A stretch of 64,000 bases of DNA. Origin: Clostridia bacterium (GTDB lineage Bacteria; Bacillota; Clostridia; Oscillospirales; Acutalibacteraceae). The stretch covers positions 1 to 64,000 of the forward strand of contig JAFYKZ010000030.1 in NCBI GenBank assembly GCA_017537365.1, written 5' to 3'. Under the pieces are notes generated by a model, which was not told the DNA's origin, did not search any database, and saw nothing but the letters and a program-made list of their open reading frames with translations. The position numbers and the translations under genes were made by a program. Of this stretch, positions 1-9,680 are shown piece by piece; the stretch's first letter is position 1, and every line of letters starts with the position of its first letter.

Positions 1-1025
1 CCTCTGCCGATGTCCACTGTAATTTCAGTGGGATTAACAGCAATAACTGTGCCTTCAACTTTTTGGTCGCCTGTTAAGCTGCTGAGAGATGCTTCGAATG
101 CTTCTTCATCTGTCATTTCTTCGAAGCTCTTTTGAACAGATTCTTTTACCTCCATCTGTTCTTCAACCGGTTGTAAATTTTCCGACATGGTTTTAATAAC
201 CTCCTTTATAATACCCGCAGGTGTAGAAGCACCTGCCACAACCCCAACTGTTTCAACACCTTTAAACATTTCTTCCGAAATATCGTTTGCGGTTTCAATG
301 TGATAAGTGTTTTTGCAGTTACCTCGGCATACATCGAAAAGCTTCGCGGTGTTTGAGCTTTTTTTACCGCCGATAACGATAATAGCATCATTACACTTTG
401 ATAACTCTTCGGCTTCTGCCTGACGAGAAGAGGTTGCGCTACATATTGTATCAAAAATTTCGGCATTTGTACATACTTTTTTTAAATTTTTTTGCATTTT
501 TGCCCAAATTTCTGCATTAAATGTGGTTTGAGATACTAAAATGAGGGGCTTTTGGTTGAAATTGCTATTATTTTCGAGCAAATCGTCAAGCTCGCTTAGG
601 TTTCCAACCGTGTAATACTCGCCGTAACAATGACCGGTTATTCCTTTAACCTCTTGATGATTGCAGTCGCCCGCAATAATTGTTATATATCCGTCTTTAC
701 TTTTTTCGCTTACAATTTTATGTATCTTAGAAACGAAAGGACAGGTAGCATCGGCAACCTTGAGTCCTAAACTTTCTGCGGTGTCAATAACCGTTTGAGC
801 TACACCGTGCGAGCGGATAACCAGGGTTTCGTCCAATTTTACCTCTTCGGGATTATGAACAGTTCGGACTCCTTTCTCTGCAAGCTCGTTAACTAGCTGA
901 GGATTGTGAATTATAGGACCTAAGGTACAAACCTTTTCGCCTTTTTCAAGAAGCTCGTAAACCATATTAACTGCTCGGTCAACACCGAAACAAAAACCTG
1001 CTGTTTTAGCCTTAGTTATTTTCAT
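1..1025 (-). CDS. ispH: IspH–ribosomal protein S1 fusion (3' end outside window)
   Basis: 4-Hydroxy-3-methylbut-2-enyl diphosphate reductase, the last step of the MEP isoprenoid pathway, fused to S1 RNA-binding domains. The reading frame starts at the ATG at 1025 and is still open at base 1. The three Fe-S cysteines are visible in AGFCFGV, DATCPFV and ICSATSS. The IspH part spans about 280 residues. After a Glu-rich linker, the start of an S1 fold appears (QKVEGTVIAVNPTEITVDIG). IspH–S1 fusions are known in Clostridia, so the truncated end should hold more S1 repeats. The start overlaps the end of cmk by 14 bases, which implies translational coupling in a cmk-ispH order. Only the number of S1 repeats is unknown. 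Confidence 0.93.
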   Translation of the reverse strand, partial: MKITKAKTAGFCFGVDRAVNMVYELLEKGEKVCTLGPIIHNPQLVNELAEKGVRTVHNPEEVKLDETLVIRSHGVAQTVIDTAESLGLKVADATCPFVSKIHKIVSEKSKDGYITIIAGDCNHQEVKGITGHCYGEYYTVGNLSELDDLLENNSNFNQKPLILVSQTTFNAEIWAKMQKNLKKVCTNAEIFDTICSATSSRQAEAEELSKCNDAIIVIGGKKSSNTAKLFDVCRGNCKNTYHIETANDISEEMFKGVETVGVVAGASTPAGIIKEVIKTMSENLQPVEEQMEVKESVQKSFEEMTDEEAFEASLSSLTGDQKVEGTVIAVNPTEITVDIGR

Positions 1026-1692
1026 TAGCTTTAATTCCTTTTTCAATAAGTTCTATAAGAAGCGCAAACGATTGCTCGAATTCTAAACCTGTTGTATCGG
1101 CAACGATTGCATCGTCTGCCTGCTTTAAGGGTGCAATATCGCGGTGCATATCATTATAGTCGCGTTTTACCATATCGTCAAAAACATCTTTATATTCAAC
1201 AGTTTGTCCCTTTTCGCAAAGCTCTTTATAACGGCGCATAGCACGGTCCTCTGCCGATGCAGTTAAATAAATTTTAACCGTTGCATTAGGGAGAACAACT
1301 GTGCCTATATCTCTGCCGTCCATAAGGCAATCGCTGTTTTTGGCTAGGTTTCTTTGTGTATTAAGCAAAAATGCTCTGACTGGCGGTTTTGCCGAAACTG
1401 CCGAAGCCATCATAGAAATTTCGGGGGTTCTGATTTCGTCCGATACATCCTCACCATCTAAAAACACTCTTTGCTCGTTTCCAACAAAACGGATATCAAC
1501 CGAAGTATCTGCTAAGATTTTTTCTATATCGCAGTTGAGCTCGGCATCTATACCTAAACGCGAAAATTTAAGACCAACCGCTCTATACATAGCACCTGTA
1601 TCAACATAAATAAAGCCAAAATGACTGGCTAGTTTTCTTGAAAGAGTGCTTTTGCCTGCACCTGCAGGGCCGTCTATTGCTACTGAAATCAT
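1012..1692 (-). CDS. cmk: Cytidylate kinase
   Basis: Phosphorylates CMP/dCMP with ATP in pyrimidine nucleotide supply. The 226-residue length is normal for the family. The P-loop GPAGAGKST lies at about residues 8-16, followed by the CMP-binding region with DTGAMYR and the DGRDIGTVV motif near residue 125. The gene is followed directly by ispH-S1, with a 14-base overlap, and is preceded by the flavoprotein gene 20 bases upstream. The cmk–ispH/rpsA neighbourhood is a common arrangement in Clostridia. Confidence 0.96.
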   Translation of the reverse strand: MISVAIDGPAGAGKSTLSRKLASHFGFIYVDTGAMYRAVGLKFSRLGIDAELNCDIEKILADTSVDIRFVGNEQRVFLDGEDVSDEIRTPEISMMASAVSAKPPVRAFLLNTQRNLAKNSDCLMDGRDIGTVVLPNATVKIYLTASAEDRAMRRYKELCEKGQTVEYKDVFDDMVKRDYNDMHRDIAPLKQADDAIVADTTGLEFEQSFALLIELIEKGIKANENN

Positions 1693-1712
1693 ATTTTTTC
1701 TCCTTTAAAGTT

Positions 1713-2951
1713 TTAAGTGCTTTTACCGGCTAAAAATCCGGTTGAAAAGGCAATTTGTAAATTAAATCCGCCTGTCAATGCGTCAACATCTATTATCTCT
1801 CCTGCAAAGAAAAGACCTTTTATGAGTTTAGACTCCATAGTTGCGGGGTTTATTTCTTTAACCGATATTCCACCTCGGGTTATAATAGCTTCTTCTATAG
1901 GTCTTGTTCCTATAATATTAAGGGTTAGACCTTTTATTATTTCGCAAAGTTTTTTTCTGCTTTGCTTATCAATATGATTAACCTTTTCTCTGGGGTCTAT
2001 GCCCGAAAGATTTATAATTATCGGGATTAAGCTTTTCGGCAGGAGCTTATCGAGCGAGTTTATGAAATCTTTATTTTGAAGCTCGGAAAAATCTCTCAAA
2101 ATCCTAGTATCTAACTGCTCGATACTTAAAGCGGGTTTTAAATCTATAACCGCAGTATATTTATTGGTTTCAATATCCTTTAAGTATGCTGACGCACTAA
2201 GCACCAGAGGTCCTGAAATACCAAAATGAGTGAAAAGCATCTCTCCCATATCAGAAAAGACAGGTTTCTTTTTGCCTTCTTCGAAAACCGAAAGGGTAAC
2301 ATTTTTAAGGGATAACCCTGATAGCTTACTGCAAAATCCTTCGTGGCAAACAAAAGGAATAAGTGAGGGTTGGGGCTCGATTATGGTGTGCCCAAGCGTT
2401 TTTGCTAATTTATATCCATCACCTGTTGAGCCTGTAACGGGATAAGAAGCTCCGCCTGTTGCTAAAATTATACTATCGGCTGAAATTTCCTCTCCGCTTT
2501 CTAACAGAACACCTGAAACCAAGCTTTCGGTTGTTAAAATCTCTGATACTCTGCCATTTATGAATTTAATTCCTTTTTTCTTGGCGGTTTTAACAAGAGC
2601 GTCAACAATATCAACTGCTTTATCCGAAACGGGAAAAACTCGGTTTCCTCGCTCGGTTTTTAGGGGTATGCCTGAATTTTCGAAGAAAGAAATAGTGTCC
2701 CCGCTTGAAAAGGTTGCAAAAGCGGAATATAAAAATCTACAATTTCGAACAACCGATTTAATAAGGGTATCGTTATCGGTGTTATTGGTTACATTGCATC
2801 TGCCTTTGCCTGTTATCATAACTTTTCTTAACGGACGTTCGTTTTTTTCTATAACGGTTATTAAGACGTCAGCAGTTTGATGTTCCTCGGCAGCGCTTAT
2901 AGCCGCCATAACACCCGCGGCGCCACCGCCTATTATCACTATTTTTTTCAA
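1713..2951 (-). CDS. BaiN/HI0933-family FAD-dependent oxidoreductase
   Basis: A 412-residue flavoprotein with an N-terminal dinucleotide-binding GGGAAG motif, MITGKGRCNVTN around residue 50, the family segment ATGGASYPVTGSTGDGY, and a C-terminal GGFNLQIAFSTG FAD-contact motif. This family (HI0933/YhiN/BaiN, also called aminoacetone oxidase-like) has no settled physiological substrate in most bacteria. The frame opens at a TTG at 2972. I prefer the TTG at 2951 because GGGGTGAG lies just upstream and the protein then starts directly at the FAD-binding strand. It is the first gene of the minus-strand cluster leading into cmk and ispH-S1. Confidence 0.88.
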   Translation of the reverse strand: MKKIVIIGGGAAGVMAAISAAEEHQTADVLITVIEKNERPLRKVMITGKGRCNVTNNTDNDTLIKSVVRNCRFLYSAFATFSSGDTISFFENSGIPLKTERGNRVFPVSDKAVDIVDALVKTAKKKGIKFINGRVSEILTTESLVSGVLLESGEEISADSIILATGGASYPVTGSTGDGYKLAKTLGHTIIEPQPSLIPFVCHEGFCSKLSGLSLKNVTLSVFEEGKKKPVFSDMGEMLFTHFGISGPLVLSASAYLKDIETNKYTAVIDLKPALSIEQLDTRILRDFSELQNKDFINSLDKLLPKSLIPIIINLSGIDPREKVNHIDKQSRKKLCEIIKGLTLNIIGTRPIEEAIITRGGISVKEINPATMESKLIKGLFFAGEIIDVDALTGGFNLQIAFSTGFLAGKST

Positions 2952-3088
2952 AAACTCACCCCACTTTAACAAAATTATTTTACACCAAAAACGAAAAAAA
3001 GTAAATATAAAAAACTTAAAAATGTCGGTGAATGTCCCCGTAAGCAGAGGTTAATATAGGGATAAATTAAAAAAGAAAGGATTTTTTT

Positions 3089-3973
3089 ATGATTAAAGCA
3101 GAAATTTTAGACCACAAATTAAAACTTAATATAAAGGTTATACCGTCTGACAGTGTTAAACATTTTAAAATTAAGTTTTATTTTGATGAGACTTGGCATG
3201 GATTTACCAAAACGGCTGTTTTTTCAAATGAAGAATTGAATGTTAAAACGGCGGTGATATTGGAAGAAGGCAATCCGTTATATTTAGGAGACAACACTTG
3301 TTATATTCCCTTTGAGGTTATGAAGGGTGGCTTGTTAAATGTATCGGTTAGCGGTATCAGGGAGGATAGGGTTATAACAACTATACCCTCTGAGCCGATA
3401 ATTGTTAAGAAAAGTGGTGATACTTCCGCAGATGAACCCGATAGCTATACTCCCGAGCAATATGAGCAGTTAGTTTCGATTTATAACGAAACTAAGGCTA
3501 TTGCCGAGTCGGTAAGAGAGGATGCCGATAACGGACTTTTAAAGGGCGAAAAGGGAGATAAGGGCGATAAAGGAGACCAAGGTGAACAGGGCATTCAGGG
3601 TGTTCAGGGAATACAGGGTGTCAGAGGTCCCAGAGGTGAAAAAGGCGATAAAGGTGAACGAGGCGAACCCTTTACTTATGATGATTTTACAGATGCTCAG
3701 TTAAGCGCTTTGAGAGGACCTAAGGGAGATGAGGGTGATAGAGGTCCAAGAGGGTTACAAGGAGAAAAGGGTGAAAAAGGTGAACAAGGCGTTCAAGGTA
3801 TACAAGGAAACATAGGTCCAAAAGGTGAAAAGGGCGATAGTTATATTTTGACCGAAAGAGATAAGCTCGAAATTGCGGATACGGTTAGAAATGAATGCTT
3901 TTCAGACATAGAAACCGCTCTTGATAATATTATCGTTATCCAAAATCAAATTTTAGGCGGTGAAAATATATGA
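3089..3973 (+). CDS. Phage-tail-like protein with collagen-type GXY repeats
   Basis: A 294-residue protein with no signal peptide. Residues 1-110 form a beta-rich domain similar in style to N-terminal domains of phage baseplate/upper-tail proteins. A short helical linker follows (about 115-150), then two blocks of Gly-X-Y triplets (about 152-195 and 210-253) split by a non-collagen segment. The C-terminal tail [16 protein letters not shown] resembles a motif that recurs in Firmicutes prophage tail proteins. The ATG has AGAAAGGA upstream. Its stop overlaps the start of the next gene (ATGA), so the two are coupled. No other phage gene is nearby. It could be a relic, a domesticated surface adhesin, or a cargo gene; the function is unknown. 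Confidence 0.7.
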   Translation: MIKAEILDHKLKLNIKVIPSDSVKHFKIKFYFDETWHGFTKTAVFSNEELNVKTAVILEEGNPLYLGDNTCYIPFEVMKGGLLNVSVSGIREDRVITTIPSEPIIVKKSGDTSADEPDSYTPEQYEQLVSIYNETKAIAESVREDADNGLLKGEKGDKGDKGDQGEQGIQGVQGIQGVRGPRGEKGDKGERGEPFTYDDFTDAQLSALRGPKGDEGDRGPRGLQGEKGEKGEQGVQGIQGNIGPKGEKGDSYILTERDKLEIADTVRNECFSDIETALDNIIVIQNQILGGENI

Positions 3974-4722
3974 GTATTGCGGAGAAATTAACCGTTACAG
4001 CCAAAAATGAACAAAAAATTAAAATAAAGGTTAACCTTTTAGAAAGCGAAATTGAAAATGTAAACAATATGTTTAATGAAAGAAGTATATATGTTAATAA
4101 TAAGGATTATGATACCGCTTTAAACGAGGCTCAAAATATAGATTTTAAAGAATTTGTAGCCTCTCGAGGTATGGTTTATTTATATGCTTTTTATATCGGA
4201 GAATATATTCCGAATAGATTTTTACCTTTAAATAACGATAATCAAAATTCGTGTGAGGGAATGTATTATAATTGCGTAAATTTGAAAGAGGCACCTGAAA
4301 TAGATATGAGTAATAGTTTATATTTTCATAATATGTTTTTGGGATGCGAGTCCTTAATAACTGCTCCTGTAATGGATACCGGCAAAGGCTCTCGCTTTGC
4401 TGCGATGTTTGGACAATGCACAGCGTTAAAAACTATTCCGCAACTAAATATTAGCAGTTGCACACTTAGAGCAAATCTTAATAATATATTTTCTGGTTGC
4501 ACTGCTCTTGAAAATATTATATTTATTGGCACCATTAATGTAACAATCAGCTTTCAGGATTGCCCTTTGTTAACGGTTGATAGCCTTAATAGTATTGTAA
4601 CCGCGCTTAAGGATTTAAAAGGACAAACCACGCAAACTATTACTTTACACACTACGAGCAAAGCTAAATTAACAACGGAGCAAATTTCTATTATTAAAAA
4701 TAAGAATTGGACATTAGCATAA
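3970..4722 (+). CDS. BspA-like repeat protein, partner of the collagen-like gene
   Basis: A 250-residue protein translated from an ATGA overlap with the upstream collagen-like gene. The N-terminus ([17 protein letters not shown]) resembles starts of phage-encoded BspA-like proteins. Residues 90-185 carry irregular repeats of the BspA/DUF285 type, with recurring Cys-aromatic-asparagine positions ([36 protein letters not shown]). The C-terminus ends in a [16 protein letters not shown]-type segment common in such proteins. There is no signal peptide or anchor, which argues against a classical secreted BspA protein and fits a tail or fibre-associated role. Function unproven. Confidence 0.65.
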   Translation: MSIAEKLTVTAKNEQKIKIKVNLLESEIENVNNMFNERSIYVNNKDYDTALNEAQNIDFKEFVASRGMVYLYAFYIGEYIPNRFLPLNNDNQNSCEGMYYNCVNLKEAPEIDMSNSLYFHNMFLGCESLITAPVMDTGKGSRFAAMFGQCTALKTIPQLNISSCTLRANLNNIFSGCTALENIIFIGTINVTISFQDCPLLTVDSLNSIVTALKDLKGQTTQTITLHTTSKAKLTTEQISIIKNKNWTLA

Positions 4723-4726
4723 ACCG

Positions 4727-4757
4727 AAAGCTAAGGGTTTTAAATCCTTAGCTTTTT
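4727..4757 (+). terminator. Rho-independent terminator after the phage-like pair
   Basis: A perfect inverted repeat (AAAGCTAAGG … CCTTAGCTTT) with a short AT loop and a following T run, placed five bases after the stop codon of the BspA-like gene. Confidence 0.85.
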
Positions 4758-4833
4758 CAATTGGTGTAAATACTGGAAATTGTGAACAAAATGTAAAAGG
4801 TCAGGAAAAGTCAAACTTTTTTCGCAAAAAGTA

Positions 4834-4861
4834 TTGACATTTGGGAAAATCTGCATATAAT
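4834..4861 (+). promoter_or_regulatory. SigA-type promoter of the hrcA operon
   Basis: TTGACA at 4834-4839, a 16-base spacer, and TATAAT at 4856-4861. Transcription would start close to or inside the CIRCE element. Confidence 0.85.
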
Positions 4862-4869
4862 AATAGTTG

Positions 4870-4896
4870 TTAGCACTCGAAGGTGTTGAGTGCTAA
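4870..4896 (+). promoter_or_regulatory. CIRCE operator (HrcA binding site)
   Basis: Exact consensus TTAGCACTC-N9-GAGTGCTAA, located just after the -10 box and before the hrcA Shine-Dalgarno site. HrcA, the first gene of the operon, is the known repressor of CIRCE, so the operon should be autoregulated and heat-inducible. Confidence 0.97.
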
Positions 4897-4920
4897 GTCT
4901 TGGAATGAGAGGTGAGGCAT

Positions 4921-5955
4921 ATGGAATTAACCCCTCGAAAGCAGGCGGTTTTAAAAGCTATTGTTAAGGCTTATATTGAAACAGGTGAGCCGATAGGTTC
5001 TAAAAATTTAACCGCTATGCTTGAAAACGCTCCCTCTTCTGCAACTTTAAGAAATGAAATGAGCGAGCTTTGTGAACTAGGGCTTTTGCATCAGCCTCAT
5101 ACTTCGGCGGGCAGAATACCAACAAGTTTAGGATATAGATTTTATGTCGATAATCTATTTGAAAAAGCCAAGCTGGATTTTGAAATTTCTGAGTTTATTG
5201 ATAATTCAATAAGCAATTTAGGTTGCGAGGCAGAGGAAATTCCAAATATTGCGGCTCAGGTTTTATCAAAGCTCACAGGATTGCCTGCAATAGCCTGTCT
5301 TATAAATGAAAAACCGCCAAGGGTTAAAAGAATAGAACTTTTGCCGATAGGCAGGTCTTCGCTAATGCTTCTTTTGATAACGAGCGATGGCAGAACAAGA
5401 AACCGAGTTTTGCGAACGGCGAGCGGTTTAGGTTCAACTGCCTTAACAGATTTTGAAGAACTTATAAACCGCCGAATAATCGGAAAAGAAATTTCTAAGC
5501 TTACGAAGGCTTATATGCAAAGTGTTATTGCTGAGGCGGGTATAAATTCTTTAACCTTAATGCCTTTCTTATCGGCGATATTTGAGGCGGCTTTGGAAAT
5601 TGAGGAAACTGATGTTACGATAAAGGGAGAAAACGCCCTTTATAATATATGTGCCGATGAGTCTACAGCGAGAAAGATAATAAATCTTATAAAACAGCGC
5701 GACCCGATAATTTCAATTTTAGAAAACATAGGAGATAATGTTGGCGCGGTATTCGGTGCAGATACTTCTTATACCGAACTAAGATATGATACTGTAATCG
5801 CGGCAAAGTTTAACGGTTTTGATAAATATCGGGGTTATATTGGAGTTATAGGACCGAACAGAATGTCATACGAGCAGATAATGCCCGTTATAGAATATAC
5901 GGCCGAAAGGCTGAGTCATATTATGACAGAAGCACAAAAGGATATGGAGGATTAA
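4921..5955 (+). CDS. hrcA: Heat-inducible transcription repressor HrcA
   Basis: A 344-residue repressor. The winged-helix DNA-binding domain occupies residues 1-75 (LTPRKQAVLKAIV, GEPIGSKNL, SATLRNEMSELCELG). It is followed by HTSAGRIPTSLGYRFYV, the hallmark HrcA segment, and a GAF-like dimerisation region. The ATG at 4921 is chosen over an in-frame GTG at 4912 because AGAGGTG lies six bases upstream of it. It heads hrcA-grpE-dnaK-dnaJ and represses this operon through the CIRCE site; GroE is known to modulate its activity. Three bases separate it from grpE. Confidence 0.97.
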   Translation: MELTPRKQAVLKAIVKAYIETGEPIGSKNLTAMLENAPSSATLRNEMSELCELGLLHQPHTSAGRIPTSLGYRFYVDNLFEKAKLDFEISEFIDNSISNLGCEAEEIPNIAAQVLSKLTGLPAIACLINEKPPRVKRIELLPIGRSSLMLLLITSDGRTRNRVLRTASGLGSTALTDFEELINRRIIGKEISKLTKAYMQSVIAEAGINSLTLMPFLSAIFEAALEIEETDVTIKGENALYNICADESTARKIINLIKQRDPIISILENIGDNVGAVFGADTSYTELRYDTVIAAKFNGFDKYRGYIGVIGPNRMSYEQIMPVIEYTAERLSHIMTEAQKDMED

Positions 5956-5958
5956 GTT

Positions 5959-6495
5959 TTGGAGGAGAATAAAACTAAGGCTGCCGAAGAAATTAAAGAA
6001 GAGGCAGTAGAAACCGAGAAGCCCGAAAAAACAAAAAAGAAATCTAAAAAAGATACCGAATTAGAAAAGCTTAAAACAGAGCTTGAGAGTAAAAACGATT
6101 TGCTTTTAAGAACTGCGGCGGAGTTTGATAATTTTAAAAAGCGTACCGAGAGAGAACGTGCGTCTATTGCGGAATATGCAAAAGCTTCGGTTATTAAAGA
6201 ACTTTTGCCGATACTCGATAATATAGACCGTGCAGCTACTCTTGAAGACAAAACCTCTGCTGACTATATAAAAGGCATTGAGCTTATAGTAAAGCAGTTT
6301 GAGGGGTTGGCGCAAGTTTTGGGTATTTCGGAGGTTGCAAATGTGGGCGACGAATTCGACCCTAACGCTCATGAGGCAGTTATGCATATTGAGGATGAAA
6401 ATTTGGGTGAAAATGTTATAGCTCAGGTTTTGCAAAAGGGTTATAAAATTGGCGACACTGTTATCAGACCTGCAATGGTTTCGGTTGCAAACTAA
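5959..6495 (+). CDS. grpE: Nucleotide exchange factor GrpE
   Basis: A 178-residue cochaperone that releases ADP from DnaK. A charged, Lys/Glu-rich N-terminus leads into the long coiled coil (about 35-95), with the typical RTAAEFDNFKKRTERER segment. The C-terminal beta wing carries FDPNAHEAVMHIE and the GY..GDTVIRPAMV ending. Translation starts at TTG, eight bases after GGAGG, and is coupled to hrcA. Confidence 0.96.
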   Translation: MEENKTKAAEEIKEEAVETEKPEKTKKKSKKDTELEKLKTELESKNDLLLRTAAEFDNFKKRTERERASIAEYAKASVIKELLPILDNIDRAATLEDKTSADYIKGIELIVKQFEGLAQVLGISEVANVGDEFDPNAHEAVMHIEDENLGENVIAQVLQKGYKIGDTVIRPAMVSVAN

Positions 6496-6537
6496 ACATT
6501 AAATTATAAATCATATTTTATTTGGAGGAAAATTAAA

Positions 6538-8364
6538 ATGGGAAAAATTATTGGTATTGACTTAGGTACAACAAACTCTTGCGTTGCTGTTATGGAAGGC
6601 GGCGAGGCAGTAGTTATTGCTAACGCAGAGGGTTCAAGAACAACCCCTTCTGTTGTTGCATTTTCTAAAACAGGCGAAAGAATGGTAGGTCAGGTTGCTA
6701 AGCGTCAGGCTATCACTAATCCTGACAGAACAATCAGCTCTATCAAACGCGAAATGGGTACTTCTTATACCGTTGAGATTGACGGTAAAAAGTATACTCC
6801 TCAAGAAATTTCTGCTATCATTTTGCAGAAGTTAAAGGCTGATGCAGAGGCATATTTAGGCACAACCGTAACCGAAGCTGTTATCACTGTTCCTGCATAC
6901 TTTACCGATGCTCAGCGCCAGGCAACTAAGGACGCAGGTAAAATCGCAGGTCTCGAAGTTAAGCGTATTATAAACGAGCCTACTGCTGCTGCTTTGGCTT
7001 ACAGTATTGATAAAGAAGACGACCAGAAGGTTATGGTTTATGACCTCGGCGGCGGTACTTTCGACGTTTCTATCATCGAAATGGGCGACGGTGTTCAGGA
7101 AGTTTTGGCTACCGCAGGTAACAATAAGCTCGGCGGCGACGATTTCGACAAGCGCGTTATGGATTATATCGTTGCAACCTTTAAGGCAGAGCAAGGTATT
7201 GATTTAACAAATGATAAGATGGCTATGCAAAGAGTAAAGGAAGCTGCTGAAAAGGCTAAAATTGACCTTTCGGGAATGACCACAGCAGATATTAATCTTC
7301 CTTTTATTACCGCAGATGCTACAGGTCCTAAGCACTTCGAAACAACCTTAACAAGAGCTAAGTTCAACGAGCTTACTGCTGATTTAGTTGAGGCTACAAT
7401 GGCTCCTGTTCGTCAGGCTTTATCTGACTCAGGTTTAAACAAGAGCGAAATCAATAAGGTTCTTATGGTAGGCGGTTCTTCCAGAATTCCTGCTGTTCAA
7501 GAAGCTGTTAAAGCATTTATGGGAACCGATCCTTTCAAGGGTATTAACCCTGACGAGTGTGTTGCTCTCGGTGCATCTCTTCAGGCTGGTGTATTAGGCG
7601 GCGATGTTAAGGGCTTATTGCTCCTCGATGTAACTCCGTTATCACTCGGTATTGAAACCATGGGTGGAGTTTCCACTAAGATTATTGATAGAAATACAAC
7701 CATCCCTGCAAAGAAGAGCCAAATCTTCTCAACTGCGGCAGACGGTCAGACCTCGGTTGAGGTTCATGTGCTTCAAGGTGAACGCGAATTTGCAAAGGAT
7801 AACAAAACTCTCGGTGTATTCCATCTTGACGGTATTGCTCCTGCTCCTCGCGGAATCCCCCAAATTGAAGTTACCTTCGATATAGACGCTAACGGTATTG
7901 TTCATGTTTCCGCTAAGGACTTGGGAACAGGTAAAGAAAATGATATAACTATTACCTCTAATACCAATATGTCTAAGGAAGATATAGATAAGGCTGTTAA
8001 AGAGGCAGAGGCTTATGCTGCTGAGGATAAGAAACGCAGAGAGTCGGTTGATATCAGAAACAATGCAGACCAGATGATTTATCAGACCGAAAAGACTGTT
8101 AACGATTTCGGCGATAAGCTTTCTGAGGATGAAAAGGCTAAGATTAACACCGCTAAGGAAGCTTTGAAGGAAGCTTTAAAGGGTGAGGACATCGAGGCTA
8201 TTAAGGCTAAACAGGAAGAGCTTCAAAAAGAAATTTATGCTGTTAGCGAGAAGATTTATAAGGCGGCTAATCCTCAGGGCGACCCTACTGCTCAGGCAGG
8301 TGCTGAACAGGCAGACCCTAATGTTTACGAAGCAGATTATACCGATGTTGAGGATAATAAATAA
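6538..8364 (+). CDS. dnaK: Chaperone DnaK (Hsp70)
   Basis: A 608-residue Hsp70, normal length for Firmicutes. The phosphate-binding loops [14 protein letters not shown] and [13 protein letters not shown], the adenosine motif [15 protein letters not shown] and the interdomain linker [14 protein letters not shown] are all present, followed by the substrate-binding beta sandwich and helical lid. The start has GGAGG in front. It works with DnaJ and GrpE encoded on either side. Codon use is more biased than in the flanking genes, as expected for a highly expressed protein. Confidence 0.99.
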   Translation: MGKIIGIDLGTTNSCVAVMEGGEAVVIANAEGSRTTPSVVAFSKTGERMVGQVAKRQAITNPDRTISSIKREMGTSYTVEIDGKKYTPQEISAIILQKLKADAEAYLGTTVTEAVITVPAYFTDAQRQATKDAGKIAGLEVKRIINEPTAAALAYSIDKEDDQKVMVYDLGGGTFDVSIIEMGDGVQEVLATAGNNKLGGDDFDKRVMDYIVATFKAEQGIDLTNDKMAMQRVKEAAEKAKIDLSGMTTADINLPFITADATGPKHFETTLTRAKFNELTADLVEATMAPVRQALSDSGLNKSEINKVLMVGGSSRIPAVQEAVKAFMGTDPFKGINPDECVALGASLQAGVLGGDVKGLLLLDVTPLSLGIETMGGVSTKIIDRNTTIPAKKSQIFSTAADGQTSVEVHVLQGEREFAKDNKTLGVFHLDGIAPAPRGIPQIEVTFDIDANGIVHVSAKDLGTGKENDITITSNTNMSKEDIDKAVKEAEAYAAEDKKRRESVDIRNNADQMIYQTEKTVNDFGDKLSEDEKAKINTAKEALKEALKGEDIEAIKAKQEELQKEIYAVSEKIYKAANPQGDPTAQAGAEQADPNVYEADYTDVEDNK

Positions 8365-8381
8365 TTTATCAATATTATAAA

Positions 8382-8400
8382 GGGCGACCATTGGTCGCCC
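8382..8400. repeat. 19-base palindrome between dnaK and dnaJ
   Basis: Two perfect 9-base arms (GGGCGACCA / TGGTCGCCC) around a single T, followed by CTAC. There is no T run, so it is a poor terminator. It could attenuate transcription or stabilise the dnaK mRNA 3' end. It also resembles short GC-rich palindromes dispersed in some clostridial genomes. No second copy was seen in this window. Confidence 0.7.
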
Positions 8401-8428
8401 CTACAACATATTTCCTAGGAGAATTTTT

Positions 8429-9577
8429 GTGGCTGATAAAAGAGATTATTATGAAGTCTTAGGAGTGGATAAATCCGCTTCGGAGGATGAACTTAAAAAG
8501 GCATATAGAAAAGCGGCAAAAAAATATCACCCCGATTTAAACCCAGGTGATGCCGAAGCAGAGCGTAACTTTAAAGAGGTTAACGAGGCTTATGAGGTTT
8601 TGTCGGATAGCGAAAAGCGTTCGCGTTATGACCAGTTTGGCCATGCAGGTGTAGACCCTAATTTCGGTGCTGGTGGTGCAGGCGGCTATGGCGGCGGCTT
8701 CGGTGGCGATTTCGGCGATTTGGGAGATATTTTCAGTTCGTTCTTTGGCGGCGGCTTCGGTGGTGGCAGAAGAAGCAATCCGAACGCTCCAAGGCGAGGC
8801 AACGATATTGCGGCTACGGTTAACATATCTTTCGAAGAGGCAGCAAAGGGCTGTGAAAAAAATGTTAAGGTAACCAAAATAGATACCTGTAAGGAATGTG
8901 GCGGCTCAGGCGCAGAAAAGGGAACAACCACCAAAACCTGTCCCGTATGTCATGGAACAGGTCAGGTAACTACGGCTCAAAGAACACCTCTCGGTATGTT
9001 CCAGACTCAAAAAGTGTGCGACCATTGTCATGGCAGCGGTAAGATTATCGAAAAGCCTTGTAAAACCTGTGCGGGTAAGGGCAGAATCCGTCATACAGTT
9101 GAGCAAAAGGTTAAAATTCCTGCCGGTATTGATGACGGTCAGGTTATAAACCTCAGAGGCGGCGGAGATGCCGGAGTAAACGGCGGTCCTGCGGGAGATT
9201 TGCGGATTAATGTAAATGTTCGTCCGCATGCTATTTTTGAACGCAGAGGCTATGATGTTTACTGTGAAATTCCGATTACCTTTACTCAGGCGGCTTTGGG
9301 CGCAGAAATTATAGTTCCAACTCTTGACGGAAAGGTTAAATTCACCATTCATGAGGGAACTCAGCCCGGTGATGAGTTTAAGCTCAAAGGCAAGGGCGTT
9401 CAAAGACTTAATTACAACGGCAAGGGCGACCAATATGTTAAAATAACAGTTGAGGTGCCAAAAGACCTTTCGAAAGCTCAAAAGGAAAAGCTTAGAGAGT
9501 TTGATGCTGTAACCAGTGAGAAAAACTATAAAAAGCAAAAGAGCTTTATGGATAAGGTGAAAGACTTTTTTGATTAA
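8429..9577 (+). CDS. dnaJ: Chaperone DnaJ (Hsp40, type I)
   Basis: A 382-residue class I J-protein. The J domain (1-70) has the HPD motif in KYHPDLNP. A Gly/Phe-rich stretch spans about 77-115. Four zinc-finger CxxCxGxG repeats follow ([32 protein letters not shown]), then the C-terminal peptide-binding domains. It starts with GTG, with TAGGAG upstream. It stimulates the ATPase of the adjacent DnaK and delivers substrates. It is the last gene of the CIRCE operon. Confidence 0.98.
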   Translation: MADKRDYYEVLGVDKSASEDELKKAYRKAAKKYHPDLNPGDAEAERNFKEVNEAYEVLSDSEKRSRYDQFGHAGVDPNFGAGGAGGYGGGFGGDFGDLGDIFSSFFGGGFGGGRRSNPNAPRRGNDIAATVNISFEEAAKGCEKNVKVTKIDTCKECGGSGAEKGTTTKTCPVCHGTGQVTTAQRTPLGMFQTQKVCDHCHGSGKIIEKPCKTCAGKGRIRHTVEQKVKIPAGIDDGQVINLRGGGDAGVNGGPAGDLRINVNVRPHAIFERRGYDVYCEIPITFTQAALGAEIIVPTLDGKVKFTIHEGTQPGDEFKLKGKGVQRLNYNGKGDQYVKITVEVPKDLSKAQKEKLREFDAVTSEKNYKKQKSFMDKVKDFFD

Positions 9578-9581
9578 AATC

Positions 9582-9614
9582 AGAGCGATGTTTAAACATC
9601 GCTCTTGTTTTTTT
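9582..9614 (+). terminator. Terminator of the hrcA-dnaJ operon
   Basis: A perfect 12-base-pair inverted repeat (AGAGCGATGTTT / AAACATCGCTCT) followed by a T-rich tract, directly after the dnaJ stop. Confidence 0.92.
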
Positions 9615-9680
9615 AGTTTTACTGTGTTAAAATTAAGTTAAAGCTTATGGCTTTTAATATAATTTTAAGGGGAAATTATT

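Noticed and set aside
206-466. An 86-codon minus-strand open frame inside the ispH region
   Set aside because: It is a shadow of the ispH-S1 reading frame, which covers the same strand in another phase with clear Fe-S motifs.
3540-3840. Tandem repeats resembling a CRISPR or minisatellite
   Set aside because: The repetition is Gly-X-Y coding repeats in the collagen-like protein; no spacers or regular repeat units.
8906-9538. A 210-codon minus-strand frame opposite dnaJ
   Set aside because: It lies entirely antisense to the well-conserved dnaJ gene, has no ribosome-binding site, and shows no family motif.
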